A stretch of 64,000 nucleotides of DNA from Cucumis sativus (lineage: Eukaryota; Streptophyta; Magnoliopsida; Cucurbitales; Cucurbitaceae), in NCBI RefSeq assembly GCF_000004075.3, contig NC_026660.2:27407498-27471497 (forward strand), written 5' to 3'. Shown here in pieces: positions 11,272 to 24,321 of the stretch. The notes beneath the pieces were generated by a model. It did not search any database. It saw only the letters and a list, made by a program, of their open reading frames with translations, and was not told where the DNA came from. Numbering within the stretch: the first letter of the stretch is position 1; each line of letters starts with the position of its first letter. The position numbers and the translations under genes are program-made.

Positions 11272-13218
11272 ATGGAAAACAGTGCTGGAGGAGGAAGTTC
11301 TGCAAATATGGGGTTCCCTAGGATTAGGCTCAATGAAAGAATTCTTTCTTCCTTGTCTCGAAGATCTGTCGCTGCTCACCCTTGGCACGATTTGGAGATT
11401 GGTATCTGTACTTTCTGTTCTTTTTTATGAGTTTCTTCTTGTACTGAATGTGTATGAACTTTAGCTTTGTATCCTACATGCTCGAGATTATTTGGTTTTT
11501 GAAGTTTTTCCATATTGTGTATATCTGCATTATATCTTGAGCACTAATAATCGATTCTTTAATTTCAGGACCCGGTGCACCGTCGGTTTTCAATTGTGTA
11601 AGATTTTTTGGCGTACTTACGATTACAGTGCTAATTGATGATAATATTTGAAAAAAGAGTTGCTGGAAGATGTCAAGGAGATTGGTTCTTTGAGCTATTG
11701 TCCACAGAATCATTAAGGGACTGCCCAACTAGATGGGAAATTAGCAATAGCAATTTACTTGAGATTTATTAAAATAAGTTGCTTATTATACGAAACTATG
11801 TTCTTTTACTTTCTACCGAACTCCAAACTGAGTACTACTATGTATGTGGCAGGTTGTAGAAATTGGCAAAGGCAGCAAGGTTAAATATGAGCTTGACAAG
11901 GCCAGCGGCCTTATAAAAGTGTGTTCACCAACTCTCTTACTTATTTTTATACTAAATCTATGTAGAAATGGCTACATTCCGATAATTATTACAACAAAAC
12001 TTGTCTCGTCCCTTTGTTTTAAGTTCCCGAGTTTGATGGCTTCTCATTTAGAAAGTCTGAGGGAGGATATATGTCTTTTGTTTGAATGTTTCAAAATCTC
12101 TTAATCTTGCTTATACAATTCTCCAGTTCAGAACACCATAGACCACATCCTTGAGGCTGCATTGTATGATAAATACCGAACATACTTATTTATTCAGTCT
12201 TTCGATTGTTTTGTCACAATTATGCACTATGGATAGTATATCGACATTATTGCATACAACTTAACTTCAAATGTTTACTGTAGTCATGTTGTGTGTCTTA
12301 AATTTACGTTGTTGATTTGTTTGTGAAAAAGATGACTGATGTATAAATTTGTGGAAATAGGTCGACCGTGTACTTTACTCATCAGTTGTTTATCCACACA
12401 ATTACGGTTTCATCCCACGTACAATTTGTGAAGATAGTGATCCTATGGATGTTTTGGTACTGATGCAGGTAAAATCCAATAAGTTAGAGTGATTTGTCTC
12501 TCTAATCTATATAAGACTTAATATCGTTATTGACTACTGTTCTTCTGTTTCTCTGTGGCACAGGAGCCTGTGCTACCTGGATCTTTCCTCCGAGCTCGTG
12601 CTATTGGATTGATGCCTATGATTGACCAAGTAAACGACCCTTTTATTTCTTTAATCTGTTTATAATTATCCAGGTTTAACAAATCAAATATTTTTATCTT
12701 ATAGATAATTTAATCTTTGAAAGCAGATGCTAACCATTGCATTTATGCTGTAGGGAGAAAGGGATGACAAAATCATAGCAGTATGTGCTGATGACCCTGA
12801 ATTCCGCCATTATACAGACATCAAGGAGATTCCCCCACACCGTCTGGCTGAAATTCGCCGATTCTTCGAAGACTGTATCCTCCTAAATGCTTAATATTCG
12901 ATTCCAAACACGGTTTATGAAAACATTTTGTCTGTTTTTCTTCATTCTTATACCACACATTCTGCTTTTCCCTTGACATCTCTTGAACTAAAAAGACAAG
13001 AAGAACGAAAACAAGAAAGTCGATGTGGAAGACTTCCTGCCAGCAGAAGCTGCCATTGATGCCATTAAGTACTCCATGTAAGCTTCCGTGTTTCTTTTCT
13101 GATTGACGCTTGTGCAGAGTTTTAGGACTTCTATCTTGTTTTTTATTTAACTCACTCATTATTTCCAATTTGTAGGGACTTGTATGCTGCCTACATTGTT
13201 GAAAGCTTGAGGCAGTAA
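11272..13218 (+). CDS. PPA: Soluble inorganic pyrophosphatase
   Basis: Eight coding exons join in frame: 11272-11401, 11569-11597, 11853-11918, 12361-12468, 12564-12629, 12754-12874, 12996-13077, 13176-13218. The product is 214 aa, the usual length for the plant cytosolic family I enzyme, which hydrolyses pyrophosphate to two phosphates with Mg2+ and so pulls biosynthetic reactions forward. Family landmarks are plain: [20 protein letters not shown] near 21-40, [23 protein letters not shown], and the signature DSDPMDV (Asp100, Asp102, Asp105) with further metal-site segments DDKIIAVC and DDPEFRHY. The start at 11272 gives the normal length. An in-frame upstream exon could lengthen it by 25 aa. 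The intron at 12875-12995 has a U12-like donor (GTATCCT) and branch site; see findings. ACGT elements lie upstream. Confidence 0.95.
12875..12995 (+). other. Candidate U12-type (minor spliceosome) intron
   Basis: The intron starts GTATCCTCC, matching the first seven bases of the U12 GT-AG donor consensus GTATCCTTT. A branch-like TCCCTTGAC near 12969-12977 fits TTCCTTRAY at 8 of 9 bases and lies about 20 nt before the acceptor AAAAAG|AC. There is no pyrimidine tract next to the acceptor. The coding frame requires this exact splice (GAC T|AC AAG AAG). Confidence 0.6.
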
Positions 13219-16200
13219 GTTTTTCTTTTTGAACGCAATAAGAGATTGGCTGTTAAAGAAACATTTAGCAGCAAATTTACTGAGGTACACATGGTGTCTC
13301 ATCTTTTAACCCATCAACTGTAACTGCTCAATTTTTTAGTATGAACAATGTATAAGTGGAAGACTTATGTATGCTGCCTTTCCACGTACAATACATTTGA
13401 TTCAAATTGGAGCCTGTTCTGTTTGTTTAGATGTATCATAATATTGGCTTTTCAAGATTCGTCTACACCGTTTTCGGTAACAATTTTTATAAGTATATAT
13501 CAAAGAAAATACAAATTTTGAAAAGGAAAGGAAAAACTAAAACCAAAACAGATGTGGGGATTACTATTGAAGTTGAAGATGTCGTCTTGTTTGATGAGTA
13601 AATAACAATAATGAAAGTAAATGTTATGCAGTCGTCATCAGTCCAAAACAAAAATTTCTGTCACAAATATTTTATTCATTCAACAATATTTCCTACCACT
13701 CCCCTTATTGGATATTACTAATTTCAAATCACTTCATAATTTTCCAAATCAAACTTCTCATTGAAATGTTTGATAAATGAGCCTTGATAGAGCGGCCCAA
13801 ACGGACCAAGTCTGCTTCAAGCTTCTTCCAATCATTATTTCACCTTTAATCCCAACATAGCCTGCTTTTCTTTTTTAGTTTGCTATTATTTGAATTCATC
13901 ATTCCATTTTTTTAATAACTTAATAATGTTATCCTCTTTATCTTTAAGCAACCATCTTCTTCCCCAATCAAATATATATTATTCTATAAAATTATTAGTT
14001 TGATTTGAATATCCTATTGCTCTTCAAACATCTCTTCTCTTTCTGTAAGATCCTGTCATGTATTTTTACATAATATTTGATTCGTGATTTTTTTAAAAAA
14101 ATCAATATAAATTTTAAAAATTCCACTAAGAGGCCAAGTAGTTAAAAATCTTTGAAATAAAAGAAAAAGGGGGAAATTGAAAAAAAATTAATTACTAGTG
14201 ACTTGCCTAAAATTAGGTTTTATTTTGAGTGATGAATTATTATGTTGTAAGGAATATATTTAGGGGATTGATTATGATAATAGAATAGGACAGCTAAAAA
14301 CACCCAAATTCCCATTTCACTCAATGATTGGGAAAGTTGACAAGATTGAAAATGACTTATAAATTGAATTAATTAAACCCTAAACAAGAGGTTGCATCTT
14401 TTTAAATATTGGTAAATGGCAAAGTCAGTGAAAAGCTGTCACATAAGTTTGACCATTGTCTTTCAAATTTCAAAACGCTATCTCCCAATTCTCATTCTGC
14501 TATCCCACTCATCTATTTATGTTCAAATTTTGAAATCTGAAGCAATCTACTTTTTTCCTTATATTATAATTTAACTTGAATCCAGTTTCTTACTTCTAGA
14601 AATTACCTTTTTAAGTAAGACTTCAATTACAATTTGAAATTGTTGATACTGAATAAAAATTAAACTCATAACTATAGAATAAATAGAAAGTCGTTTTAAT
14701 TACTAAATTGAAACTGTATTGTCCAAATAATAAACACCTCTCATTATCTTATTTATTTTCCCTTGTGCATATATCCCAAAGGCAAATGAAATATGAGATT
14801 TGATTTAAATTGAAGGGGTAATGAAATTGAAATGAATGATGACACATTCAGCTTTAGGGATAGATGTGATTGTGATAAAGTGGCCAACACAAAGGGTCCA
14901 CCATTCTCCCATGTAGATGTATGTAGCTATTAACATATACATACCCTTCTTTTTATTTATTACTATTACTAGTTTATTTGTTATTATATTATGAAGCTTC
15001 TATAAAACAAAAGTTCACAAGATTTTCAAAATCAAAATAAGCATATATGTCTTTATTTATTTATTTATGTACTAAGAACTATAGTGTATATACTTCATTC
15101 TACTACTTTTTGGATGGGATAAAGTGCTTCAAGGTGAAGCTTCAAACAACACAACTTAAAATTCAAGGAAGTGTTTTTTTTTTTTTTTCTTTTCAATTCA
15201 AGTATATATTAAATGAAAAACTAACACAGCTTAAATGCATTTCTAGAGTGATTTTAAAATTATTAAAACCACTTATGAAATTAATCAACACTTTAACATT
15301 TAATTATTTGAATTTGCTATATCAAATGAATATTAAAAAAAAGGAGAATGATCTCACATATACATACAACTATTTCAAAAAATTTCTTTTTACTCTTTTT
15401 TTGTGTTTGTTTTTTGTTTTACCTCAAGGACCTGTCTTTGAATATTATACATACATATAAAAAGTATATGAAATATTAAATAAATAAAAGGTATATGTTT
15501 GTTTTCAATATATGGTATCATTATTATATTGATAGAATAATTCTCCCATCCTAAAAAGATGGAAACATTGGGAATTTGGCTAATTTTTTTAATGGATTTC
15601 TAGGGTTTATCTTTAACAATAATAATTTTAAAAAATGAAGCAAAAGGCAAATGTAAAAGAGTAAAGAATAATACTTTAGTATTGGAATTGAAAGTAATGA
15701 AAAGAAGATATAGTGTCAGTTGTATAATATAATTGTGTGTTTGGTAAGTAATTAGAAGAATAAAATAAAATCTTATTAAGGATTATTCCTTATGCAGATT
15801 ACAAATGAGACATATACAAGATTAATTTAAAAGTCAAGTTTCCCACTTTCTTCTAAACTGAAGTTTTGGGCTTAACTTTCTCAGCTCAAATTACAAAAGT
15901 CTCTTATTCTCATGATGGTGAACATTGAAATCTTGACTTTTTGTATTTGGGTTTTTGTTTTTTTTTTTATTTGTATGGATGCATGCCTTTGTACTCTCTA
16001 AAGAAAAAGTTGAAGCACCCTTCGATCCAATGGTTTTGTGGAGTGTCAGTAGTTGATCATACTGGTTTTTCTTATTCTACGAGCTCTTATGACAAACTAT
16101 TATCGTCATTTAAATGATACTTAGTTTTTTTGGATTCTTTACATGATTTACATTAGGCTCACTCTCCACGTTCGAAGACATCAAATGCCGTTGATTTGGC

Positions 16201-17461
16201 TTCTCAAAGAGTTACTACTTTTGATTCCTTTGTCCCGAACTTGTGAAGTCAGTGTAGACGCACATTTCGAGATCTCTATGGTTGAGCTCTTTCAATCAGT
16301 ACTCGATTCCACGTAGTAGTAATCCAAGCCTAAGATAATGTCTCGTACTCCAGCAGAAAGACTCATTTACTTAAATTCTTACCATTTAAGATAAAATTAT
16401 TTAGAACTTAGAAAGAAAAAAGGAAAGACAACTTTTTATCTCCCTCGTATGTAACTTGCAAGGTTGCACCAAACAATTATGTCGAAAAAAGAAAGAATGA
16501 AAAAGAAAGTTGTAAAATTTGTTGTTAGTGTTGGGGTAGTGAAAGGTCAACTTCGTTTATGTGACCCAAATAAACAAAGTAAAAAACATTTATGAATCAA
16601 CGAAAATGATTGGCCATCTCATCACAAACCTCACCCCATTCTTATTTTTGTATCCATTCTGGTTCAATTAGGTTTCATATCAATTATGTCTTCCAAATGT
16701 CCCTTTCATTTGCATGTGGAGAACAACATTGTTTCCCCATACCATATTCCAAAATCTCTCATCCCTCCCCCTCTAAAACAACCATTCTCTTTATATATAT
16801 ACTATCTCTTACAAAGTTCAAATACTATTTTTTTAAAATAAATGTATAAATGTTTAGTGTAAAAGTGAAATGAGTTCAATAGTAATTAAAAACGATAGAG
16901 AAAAAAAAAGAAGATATCAAAATTTGTCTTTGTCATCACTGTTGGAGTAGTTAAGCTCCACAAAAAGATTCCCTTTGACACTTACCGGTTTACCCGCTAA
17001 CCCTGTTTCTTCCTTTCCCTACCCTCCTAACACTCCCAGTCCTAAGCTTCCCGGATTATCCGGTCTCCGGTTGCCAAGCCATCGCATTCATTCATTCTTT
17101 CTTTCTTTTCAGTTCCGTTTCTTAATAATAATATCACAAGCCCTTTATCGTCATTTCACTAAAACTGTTTTCTTTTTGGGAAAAACAAAAAGAAAAAGAG
17201 AGAGAGAAAAAAAAAAAAAAAGGAAAAAAAGAAAAAAAGAAAAAGAATTTCGTTTGCCTTTTTTACGTTTTCCCTTCACTTCGTCTTCGTCTCGTCTTGT
17301 CTTACATCTGACCCTGTTTGTTGCTGCAGTGTGGCCATGGTTTTCTCACCAGACTAAACAAAAAGAGAAAGGGGGAACACAGAGCTTCAACAACGCTGTT
17401 ATGCAACCAAGCTTTGTTCTGAACAACTGAGCCTGCCCTAGATTCTTCTTTCATTTTTCAC
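13219..17461. other. Intergenic DNA and leader of the auxilin-like gene
   Basis: No gene is recognised in this 4.2 kb. The first about 300 bp is probably 3' UTR of the pyrophosphatase. A patch at about 16010-16340 is richer in GC and may be a decayed element. The stretch 16975-17461 is pyrimidine-rich with a purine run at 17188-17247 and is probably the promoter and leader of the gene at 17462; the 151-codon frame in it looks like leader, not protein. Confidence 0.45.
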
Positions 17462-20400
17462 ATGGATAATCTCTCACATTCTCGTCTCCCCAACAGGGGT
17501 TCTACCTCGCTTTCTAAGAAAATCTGTAATGGTAGTAATGGTGGTGGTCCTTTTGTTGCTCAAACTATCTACGACGACGTTTATGGCGGTCCTCCTAAGT
17601 TTGGAGTCTCTGCTTTGTCTCCTCGTTTTGAAGACTACGGTGAGATTTTCGGCAGCTTTCACGCGCTACGTGCTTCCTCGATTCCCATTCTTGATCTTCC
17701 GGCTGTTAATGAATCTGAGGTTTTCTTTGACGCTCGGAGCTCTGCATTCGACTATGCGGAGGTTTTTGGCGGGTTTGATGGTCTGGATTTTGCGATTTCT
17801 TATGATGAATTGGTTGGACCTTCTAAAGACATTGATGATGGCTCTTCCGACGAAGCTTGGTATGACCGTGTTTATACTCTGCCAAATACTTGTCGAATTT
17901 TGTTGTTTTTGTCCTTTCATTTCTGTGGAATGTGTTGTAACTTGAAATTGAGCCCATCTTAATTGCATTTCGTTTCGTCTGGTTTTGGGCGTTGCTTATG
18001 GTTAACATTTTGGAATGTATCCTATTTTTGGGTTCGGAATGTGGACAGTCGAAGGGTGAAGGTGATGGTATGTCGAGTCATGGCCAATAATGGTAATAGT
18101 GACAAGTAGCAAATAGGTAGTGGTATGGGTTTTCTAGTCGGAATAGTAAGAGAGTCTTGTATCTTGATAATTGACCTAATCATGTTCGAACTTAATGGTA
18201 GAATGCGGTTGCATTGTTTTTTGTCATTCACAGGACTCCAGCAGGAACTGAATCTTTGTCAGACTGTTCGGATCATTCTGGAAATTCTCATTGTATGTCA
18301 AATGGAGACTCTAAACAGTCGTTTGAAGAAAGCACTGAGTTTTGCATATCATATAACAAGGTTGACCGAGAAAGCAATGGAAATATATCAAATGGGAAGA
18401 TTCACGTTACCCAGTTGGAGATGCTTCCAGGATTCTCATATCTGGTTGATGAAGCAAATCCCTCATCAAAGGCAACAGATGATGATCCGTCACTGCAGAC
18501 CAACGATGATAACTATCTCAATATAGATTTTGATACAGGAAAGGTGAAGGGCAAACATCCAAGGGACACCATGCCATCCCTAGTGGACAGTAATGGCCCG
18601 GGACCATTATTTGAGGATAACCCTATTTCTCAAAATGGATATGGTAGAGGTGTTTGTCGTTCTCACGAGGATTTCATAACTGTATCTGAAATAAGCCTTA
18701 GAACTGAACCGTCGCAAGTGCCACCACCTGCTCGACCTCCTCCCAAGTTTGCTACCAAAAAGAGGGACTACGCTAGAAGGACTTTGAGTTGTGGGGAAGC
18801 TGCTTCTGAATTAATTTCGGATGATCATACTCTTCCTTTATTTGATGTAGAGGTAGATGCCAGCTCATCTGCAGCGGCCTCTGCTGCAGCTATGAAAGAA
18901 GCAATGGAAAAAGCTCAAGCACAGTTACAAAATGCAAAAGATTTGTGGAAGAGAAAGAAGGAAGGGGTCCATGGAAGATTGAGACTGGACTTGAAAAATG
19001 ATATCAGAGAAAAGGATGGGAAATTGTCGAAGATTCCAAACAGATTTAGGACTTTGGCCAACGAAAGTGAGCTGGGTGCTGGGGAAATTCATGGCCATGA
19101 GATGAATTTGTCTGCCAGAGAGGAGAGGCAAAAGGATGGGAGAGCAACTGAAGTTTGTTCAACACACTATGGAGGAGAGGAACTTTTAACAGAGGCTGAA
19201 AAGACCCTACCAATTAGAAGTGGGAGTAGATTTTTTGTGTCGGAGAACCATGATTGCTGCAACAAATGGAAAGATGCCACAGAGTTTTTTGAATTGGCAA
19301 GAGCAGATATATCCAGTAAGGAATTTGAGTCGGTGAACAATAATGCAATTTCTAGCTTTGTGACTGCACAAATGGGTGTAGAGATCAACAATGCATGGGA
19401 GAATGATAAAGATCAAAACAAGAAAGTAAACGCAGTCCATACAACTCACGTTCTTAATGAGGCAGCGAAGAATTTAGAGAATATGGTTCATGGAAAGGAG
19501 GAAGATAAGATAAAACTGAAGCCAAATAAAAACGAAACTAGGCAAAAAGAGCAGGTGAAATTAAAAATTCAACAAGGTTTTTATGATCTTGAAGCAAATG
19601 ATATGAAATTTGGAGTTGCTCAAGGGTTTATGGAAATAAAAAAGCAAATGGGTTGTGCTAATGATCTGGAGAAACGTGAAAAGCCTATGGAATTTAGACA
19701 ATTGGCCAGTGAGCTAAAGGTTGAGCAACCACTTGTTTCACCAAGGGATATTGAACAAGAAAAGAAAAAAGTTGTTGAAAGAAAGAAAAATGGATATAGT
19801 CTGAAGGAATCTCATATAACAGAAAACAATGCAAATAAAATGGAAGCCACTGAGAATGAGAAAAGAGCGATGTTCCCAGAGGCTTCTGAAAGGGAAAAAG
19901 TTGAGCAAAAAATAAGGATGTTCCTCGAGCGACCAGAAGATAAGAAAAGACCGAATTTGGTTCTTGAGGATGACAACTTTATGGGACAGATGGCTCGTGA
20001 AAGACAACTGGAAGGAGTTTGTGACATGGAAGATCATGGGGAAAAGGAAAAAGAGGCTGCCAAAGTTGGAGTAAGTGAGAGACCTGAGTTAGCTCATGAG
20101 ATAGAAGATGACAATAAATGGGCACAGGATTTTCAGTACAGAGAAGTATGTGAAAAAGGAGTTGATGATTCATTTCAGCATTTGAACATTGGAGAGATAC
20201 CAAGAGATGTTGGTCGGTGTAAAGTGACTTCGATGCTGGTTGAAGATTCACAAAATAGTACAGATCTCAACGGTACAAGTTCGGAGCATGATGGATTAAA
20301 GAGATTGGACGACAGACACAAAGTAAATTCAACAATAGAATCTCAAGTGCATGATTTGGGGATATCTGCTGCTGCACTTCAAATAAAAGATGACAAAGAC

Positions 20401-23221
20401 CACTTACCCATTGAATTAGCATGTCCAAGAGGAATGTCCGAAGAATTCTCTATTGTAGATGAAAGTGGAGAGCGAAAGACTACAGTTATAGTTAATGAAA
20501 ATCTGGAATTTAACAAAAATTCTTGTGTGCCGGGTGTGTGCGAGCCAGAGGTAGAACATAATGTTCCAGTTGAAATGGAAGATGCAGATATACAAATTTC
20601 TTTCGATGAATTGATTAAAAGAGCAGCCAAAGAAACACAATTTCAATCCGAAATTGAGCATACAAAATTAGAACCAACTAACTCGGAAGACGGACTTTCA
20701 TCTGAAAACTCAACAAGCATGGACGAGGGAGAGAACATAGACGAGCTGGAAGATACGAAAGCATCTCTTCCTCTGGATAGAAGTGATGAGAAGGCAGGCC
20801 AGGCAGGTGGTTGCATTGAAGGGTCCGTAGGGAGAAAGAAGGTTGTTACCGGAATGGGCTCTTTTCCTGAACATCCAGAAAGTAACTTGTCCTGTTGTAT
20901 GGAAGATAAAGGGAAGTCCTCTGACCAGGTTGAAGATAAGGGACAGAAAGTGTCAGTTCAGGGGGTCAATGTAAGGGCTGAGAAAGGAAGTGGATTGAAG
21001 TCAACGTGGGAAAATATTTCAGAAAGGACATGGAAGAGTGGGGAATTCTCCTGTGAGGTCAATGCAAATCATGCCCCTGAAAGAAAGGAAAATATTGTAA
21101 ACCAGAGCCATACATCTAAAGGAAAAGAGAGTGAGAGAGCAAGGAGTGAAGCAGAATCTGAGAATGACATTCTTCGAAAATTGGAAGAAGAGAGGGAAAG
21201 GGAGAGAGAGAGAGAGAAGGATAGAATGCCTATTGACAGGATTTCTCTTGAACCACGAGATAGAGTAGGTGCTGAAGCTCGTGAAAGGGTAGAAAGGGCT
21301 GCTCTGGAGAGGATGACTGCCGAAGCCCGACAAAGAGCATTGGCTGACGCACGTGAAAGATTGGAAAAGGCATGTGCAGAGGCAAGAGAAAATTCATTGG
21401 CTGGGAAGGCAGCAACTACGGAGGCAAGGGTAAAGGCAGAGCGTGCAGCTGTAGAAAGAGCAACTGCAGAGGCCAGGGAGCGAGCTGCAGAGAAAGCCAA
21501 GTCTGACAAGACTTCTTTTGGGGCAAGAGAGAGAATGGAAAGATCTGTTTCTGACAAATTCTCTGCTTCTTCCAGAAATAACGAAATGAGACAGAAGTCT
21601 TCATCCTCCGTAAGTATATAATGCTAGTTTTTTTAATACTTGATATTTAGTGTGTAACATAATGTGAATTTTAAGATGGATGGTGGATGTCAGGGTCAGC
21701 CTAGCCTACAATCTCAGAGCTTTGGCTCTGCCACTGTTTCAAGATATGCCTACTACTCGGCTTATGATGGTATGGGATCAGCAATCAATATCTGCATACG
21801 TATATTGTTCCCCCTACCCATTTATTTTTGCCTTCGATCATACTTCTTTCTGGTTCCTGAACTATCTGTTCTCTGCATGAACTTTTGTAATGCAGAGCGG
21901 AATGAGGGTGTTGATGGTGAATCACCTCAAAGGTGTAAAGCCAGATTAGAGAGGCATCAAAGAACAGCAGAACGTGCGGTATGATTTTCTGATCCATCAT
22001 TTTGGTTTATGATTGACTTTGTGTATACATTATGAAATGGCTAACAACTTACTGTCTCTTCCAGGCAAAAGCTCTGGCAGAAAAAAATATGCGTGATCTT
22101 CTGGCACAAAGAGAGCAAGCTGAGAGAAATGTATTATTCTTTACAACATGCAAAATTATATGTTTCTAAGTTCTCAATTATTTTTCTAAAAGATTTGTGA
22201 CATCATGAATCTATGCTATTTTCAGAGATTAGCTGAGACATTGGATGCTGATGTTAGGAGATGGTCAAGTGGGAAGGAAGGGAACTTGCGTGCGTTGCTT
22301 TCTACATTGCAATATGTATGTTTATGTTTGAATTTTATCAATAAGGTTGTGTCCTGTATTAACTCTGTCTTGCTAGAATTGAATCTTGTGGTGGATTTTC
22401 AAGGTATAATGTAGTGTCTTTTACAGTTCTTCTTTTCCTTTGTATAACTTTCTGTTGAATCATTGCAAAATTCACTTGGTATCCTCTAGCTTTTGAAGTA
22501 TGGTGCATTATAGTTCCACGAAAATTTGTCAAGAATTTATTGAATTTAGGTTTGATGCACATAGTTGTAGAGGTTTCAGACCGATCCCTTTTTTAGAATG
22601 AATAGGGTGAAGCAACCAAGCTTGAATCTCTGAACTTTTGGGCATAAGCGCTCCTAAGGGTATATAGACTAATTTATAAGTTTCTTGCAGATCCTTGGAC
22701 CTGATAGCGGTTGGCAGCCAATCCCCTTAACGGAAGTTATAACTGCCGTTGCTGTAAAGAAAGCTTACAGGAAAGCCACTCTGTGTGTTCATCCAGACAA
22801 ATTGCAACAACGTGGTGCAAGTATTCAGCAAAAGTATATATGCGAGAAGGTCTTTGATCTACTAAAGGTGTGTTATTAACAAGTATATGCAACATTTATT
22901 AGAAGAAACAAATTGAATGGCAGTTGCCACCTCTCTGCTTTTCTATTATTTTCTCGTAATGTTATCATTTGTTCTTCCTTCTCATACCGGTATCAACAAT
23001 CCTAGAAGGAACTTATGCTTCAGTTGCACCCTCCATTATTATTTGTTCACCTGTGGACTAGCATTGTGGCGGTGTAAACTGCCTCTAATGTGCGTGCGTG
23101 TGTGAACATATATATATATATATTCTTTTTTTTGAAAAAGAAACACTGCTTCTAATAATCTGGGTCGTCACTTTATGATTCTCAGGAAGCTTGGAACAAA
23201 TTCAACTCAGAAGAGCGTTAG
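17462..23221 (+). CDS. AUL1: Auxilin-like J-domain protein (clathrin uncoating cofactor)
   Basis: Exons 17462-17859, 18234-21609, 21676-21769, 21896-21978, 22065-22130, 22226-22315, 22691-22867, 23186-23221 join in frame to 1,439 aa. The last about 70 residues are an auxilin-type J domain ending the protein, with [29 protein letters not shown] and [12 protein letters not shown]. The HPD tripeptide needed to stimulate Hsc70 is present. Auxilins recruit Hsc70 to strip clathrin coats from vesicles in the cytosol. Upstream, one giant exon encodes a mostly disordered region with an acidic [14 protein letters not shown] motif, PPARPPPKF, and an Arg/Glu/Ala-rich helical repeat at about 1050-1120. 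Length and order match the Arabidopsis AUL1 group as I remember it. The acceptor of the third exon is uncertain: CAG at 21691-21693 would shorten it by six codons in the same frame. Confidence 0.92.
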
Positions 23222-23964
23222 CCTGAGGTCATAGTGTAAAGAGAGATTTATAAATCTGCCACTTTTTTGGCTACACCTCGTGTAACTTTAGTAGTGCCGG
23301 TAAGTGTAGACCTCATGCTCATCAAGCATGTATAGTTTTTGACTTCCACTCTTAAAATCGAAATGGAATCACATTGAATTAATTGAAAGGGAATGAAATA
23401 TAGTCTCTTGTTTGTATACTGGAACCTTCTTGCTGTGTAATGTCTGAAAATGTTGAACGGAAGGAAGCTTCGAGGCAGAAAAAGAAACTGACCAATAATT
23501 GGTTCATTTTTTAAGTGAAAGGGGCCAGTATCTTTGCTCAAATGCACATTTAAAAATGTGGAATTGAAGCACGTGCCCGGCTGTATCTTGTTGATTATAA
23601 AATAACTTAAAGAAAAGTCAAAGAAAGTGGTAGATGAGCCCGCCTTCCTAAAGCATGCACATAATTTGTTGTGTGTACAAGAAAGATTCCAAAAATCTTA
23701 TAATAATTAGTTTAAATCTTTATTTCTTGAGGGTAGTTGGGAAAAGCAGGATAAAGTCAATCTATTGAAACTAGCATGTCGAGCTTGCATAGCATTTGGC
23801 AAGCCAATCTTGACCATTTGAAACCCATAAATTTACAACCTATTCTCCACAAATCTCTCACAACCAACCCTCTTCACTTTGCCTTCTCCATTATTGAGCA
23901 AGAGCCATTCCCCTCCTTTTCTCTTGCTAAAACTTGCTTGTGCTCTTAACTTTACTTGTTAACA
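23222..23964. other. Intergenic DNA between auxilin-like gene and next gene
   Basis: About 740 bp. The left part is likely the 3' UTR of the auxilin-like gene. The right 150 bp (from about 23820) is C/T-rich and probably the promoter and leader of the gene at 23965. Confidence 0.45.
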
Positions 23965-24321
23965 ATGTTGAGAGCTTTGAGTACCAGGAGATGTCCTCAC
24001 AGGTATGAGTTCTTCGCGGAGGATCCTACCCTTAGCTTGTTGGAAGGAAGGCTGAAGAGGGCAACCAGTTTGCCAACCATAGTACTTGGTTCTGGATCGA
24101 GGAAACCGGCCTTTGACATTACATTTCCCGAGTTTGCTCAAGCAAAACAGAAGCAGTCAAAGAAAGCTAACAAAGGAGGACACCCTATTTTCAGCTTCTT
24201 TGATTTTCGCCGAAAGAGAAAGTCGACAGCCAGGCCTGAATTTGCAAGGTATCTAGAGTATTTGAAGGAAGGAGGACTATGGGATTTGAAAGCAAATGCT
24301 CCTGTAATCTACTTTAAATGA
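23965..24321 (+). CDS. Plant-specific protein of unknown function, 118 aa
   Basis: A single-exon gene starting MLRALSTRRCPHRYEFF. The protein has the tract LLEGRLKRATSLPT near 25-38, a central FPEFAQAKQKQSKK, a PIFSFFDFRRKRKSTA segment and a C terminus PEFARYLEYLKEGGLWDLK...PVIYF. I recognise the EYLKEGGxWD ending from small uncharacterised plant proteins, but no role is known to me. It has no signal peptide or membrane segment. The basic RRKRK patch near 86-90 could be a nuclear signal; that is inference. The ATG at 23965 is the first in frame. It is followed about 40 bp later by an AT-rich 3' region. Confidence 0.8.
   Translation: MLRALSTRRCPHRYEFFAEDPTLSLLEGRLKRATSLPTIVLGSGSRKPAFDITFPEFAQAKQKQSKKANKGGHPIFSFFDFRRKRKSTARPEFARYLEYLKEGGLWDLKANAPVIYFK

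Noticed and set aside
15047-15460. 137-codon frame on the plus strand
   Set aside because: AT-rich, dominated by Phe/Leu/Lys/Tyr from base composition, with no domain and no promoter context.
16975-17430. 151-codon frame before the auxilin-like gene
   Set aside because: It contains a long Lys/Glu run produced by a purine tract and ends just before the real start; it looks like leader sequence.
21069-21557. 162-codon minus-strand frame opposite the auxilin-like Arg/Glu repeats
   Set aside because: Ser/Ala/Leu-rich mirror of a repetitive coding region on the other strand; a shadow.
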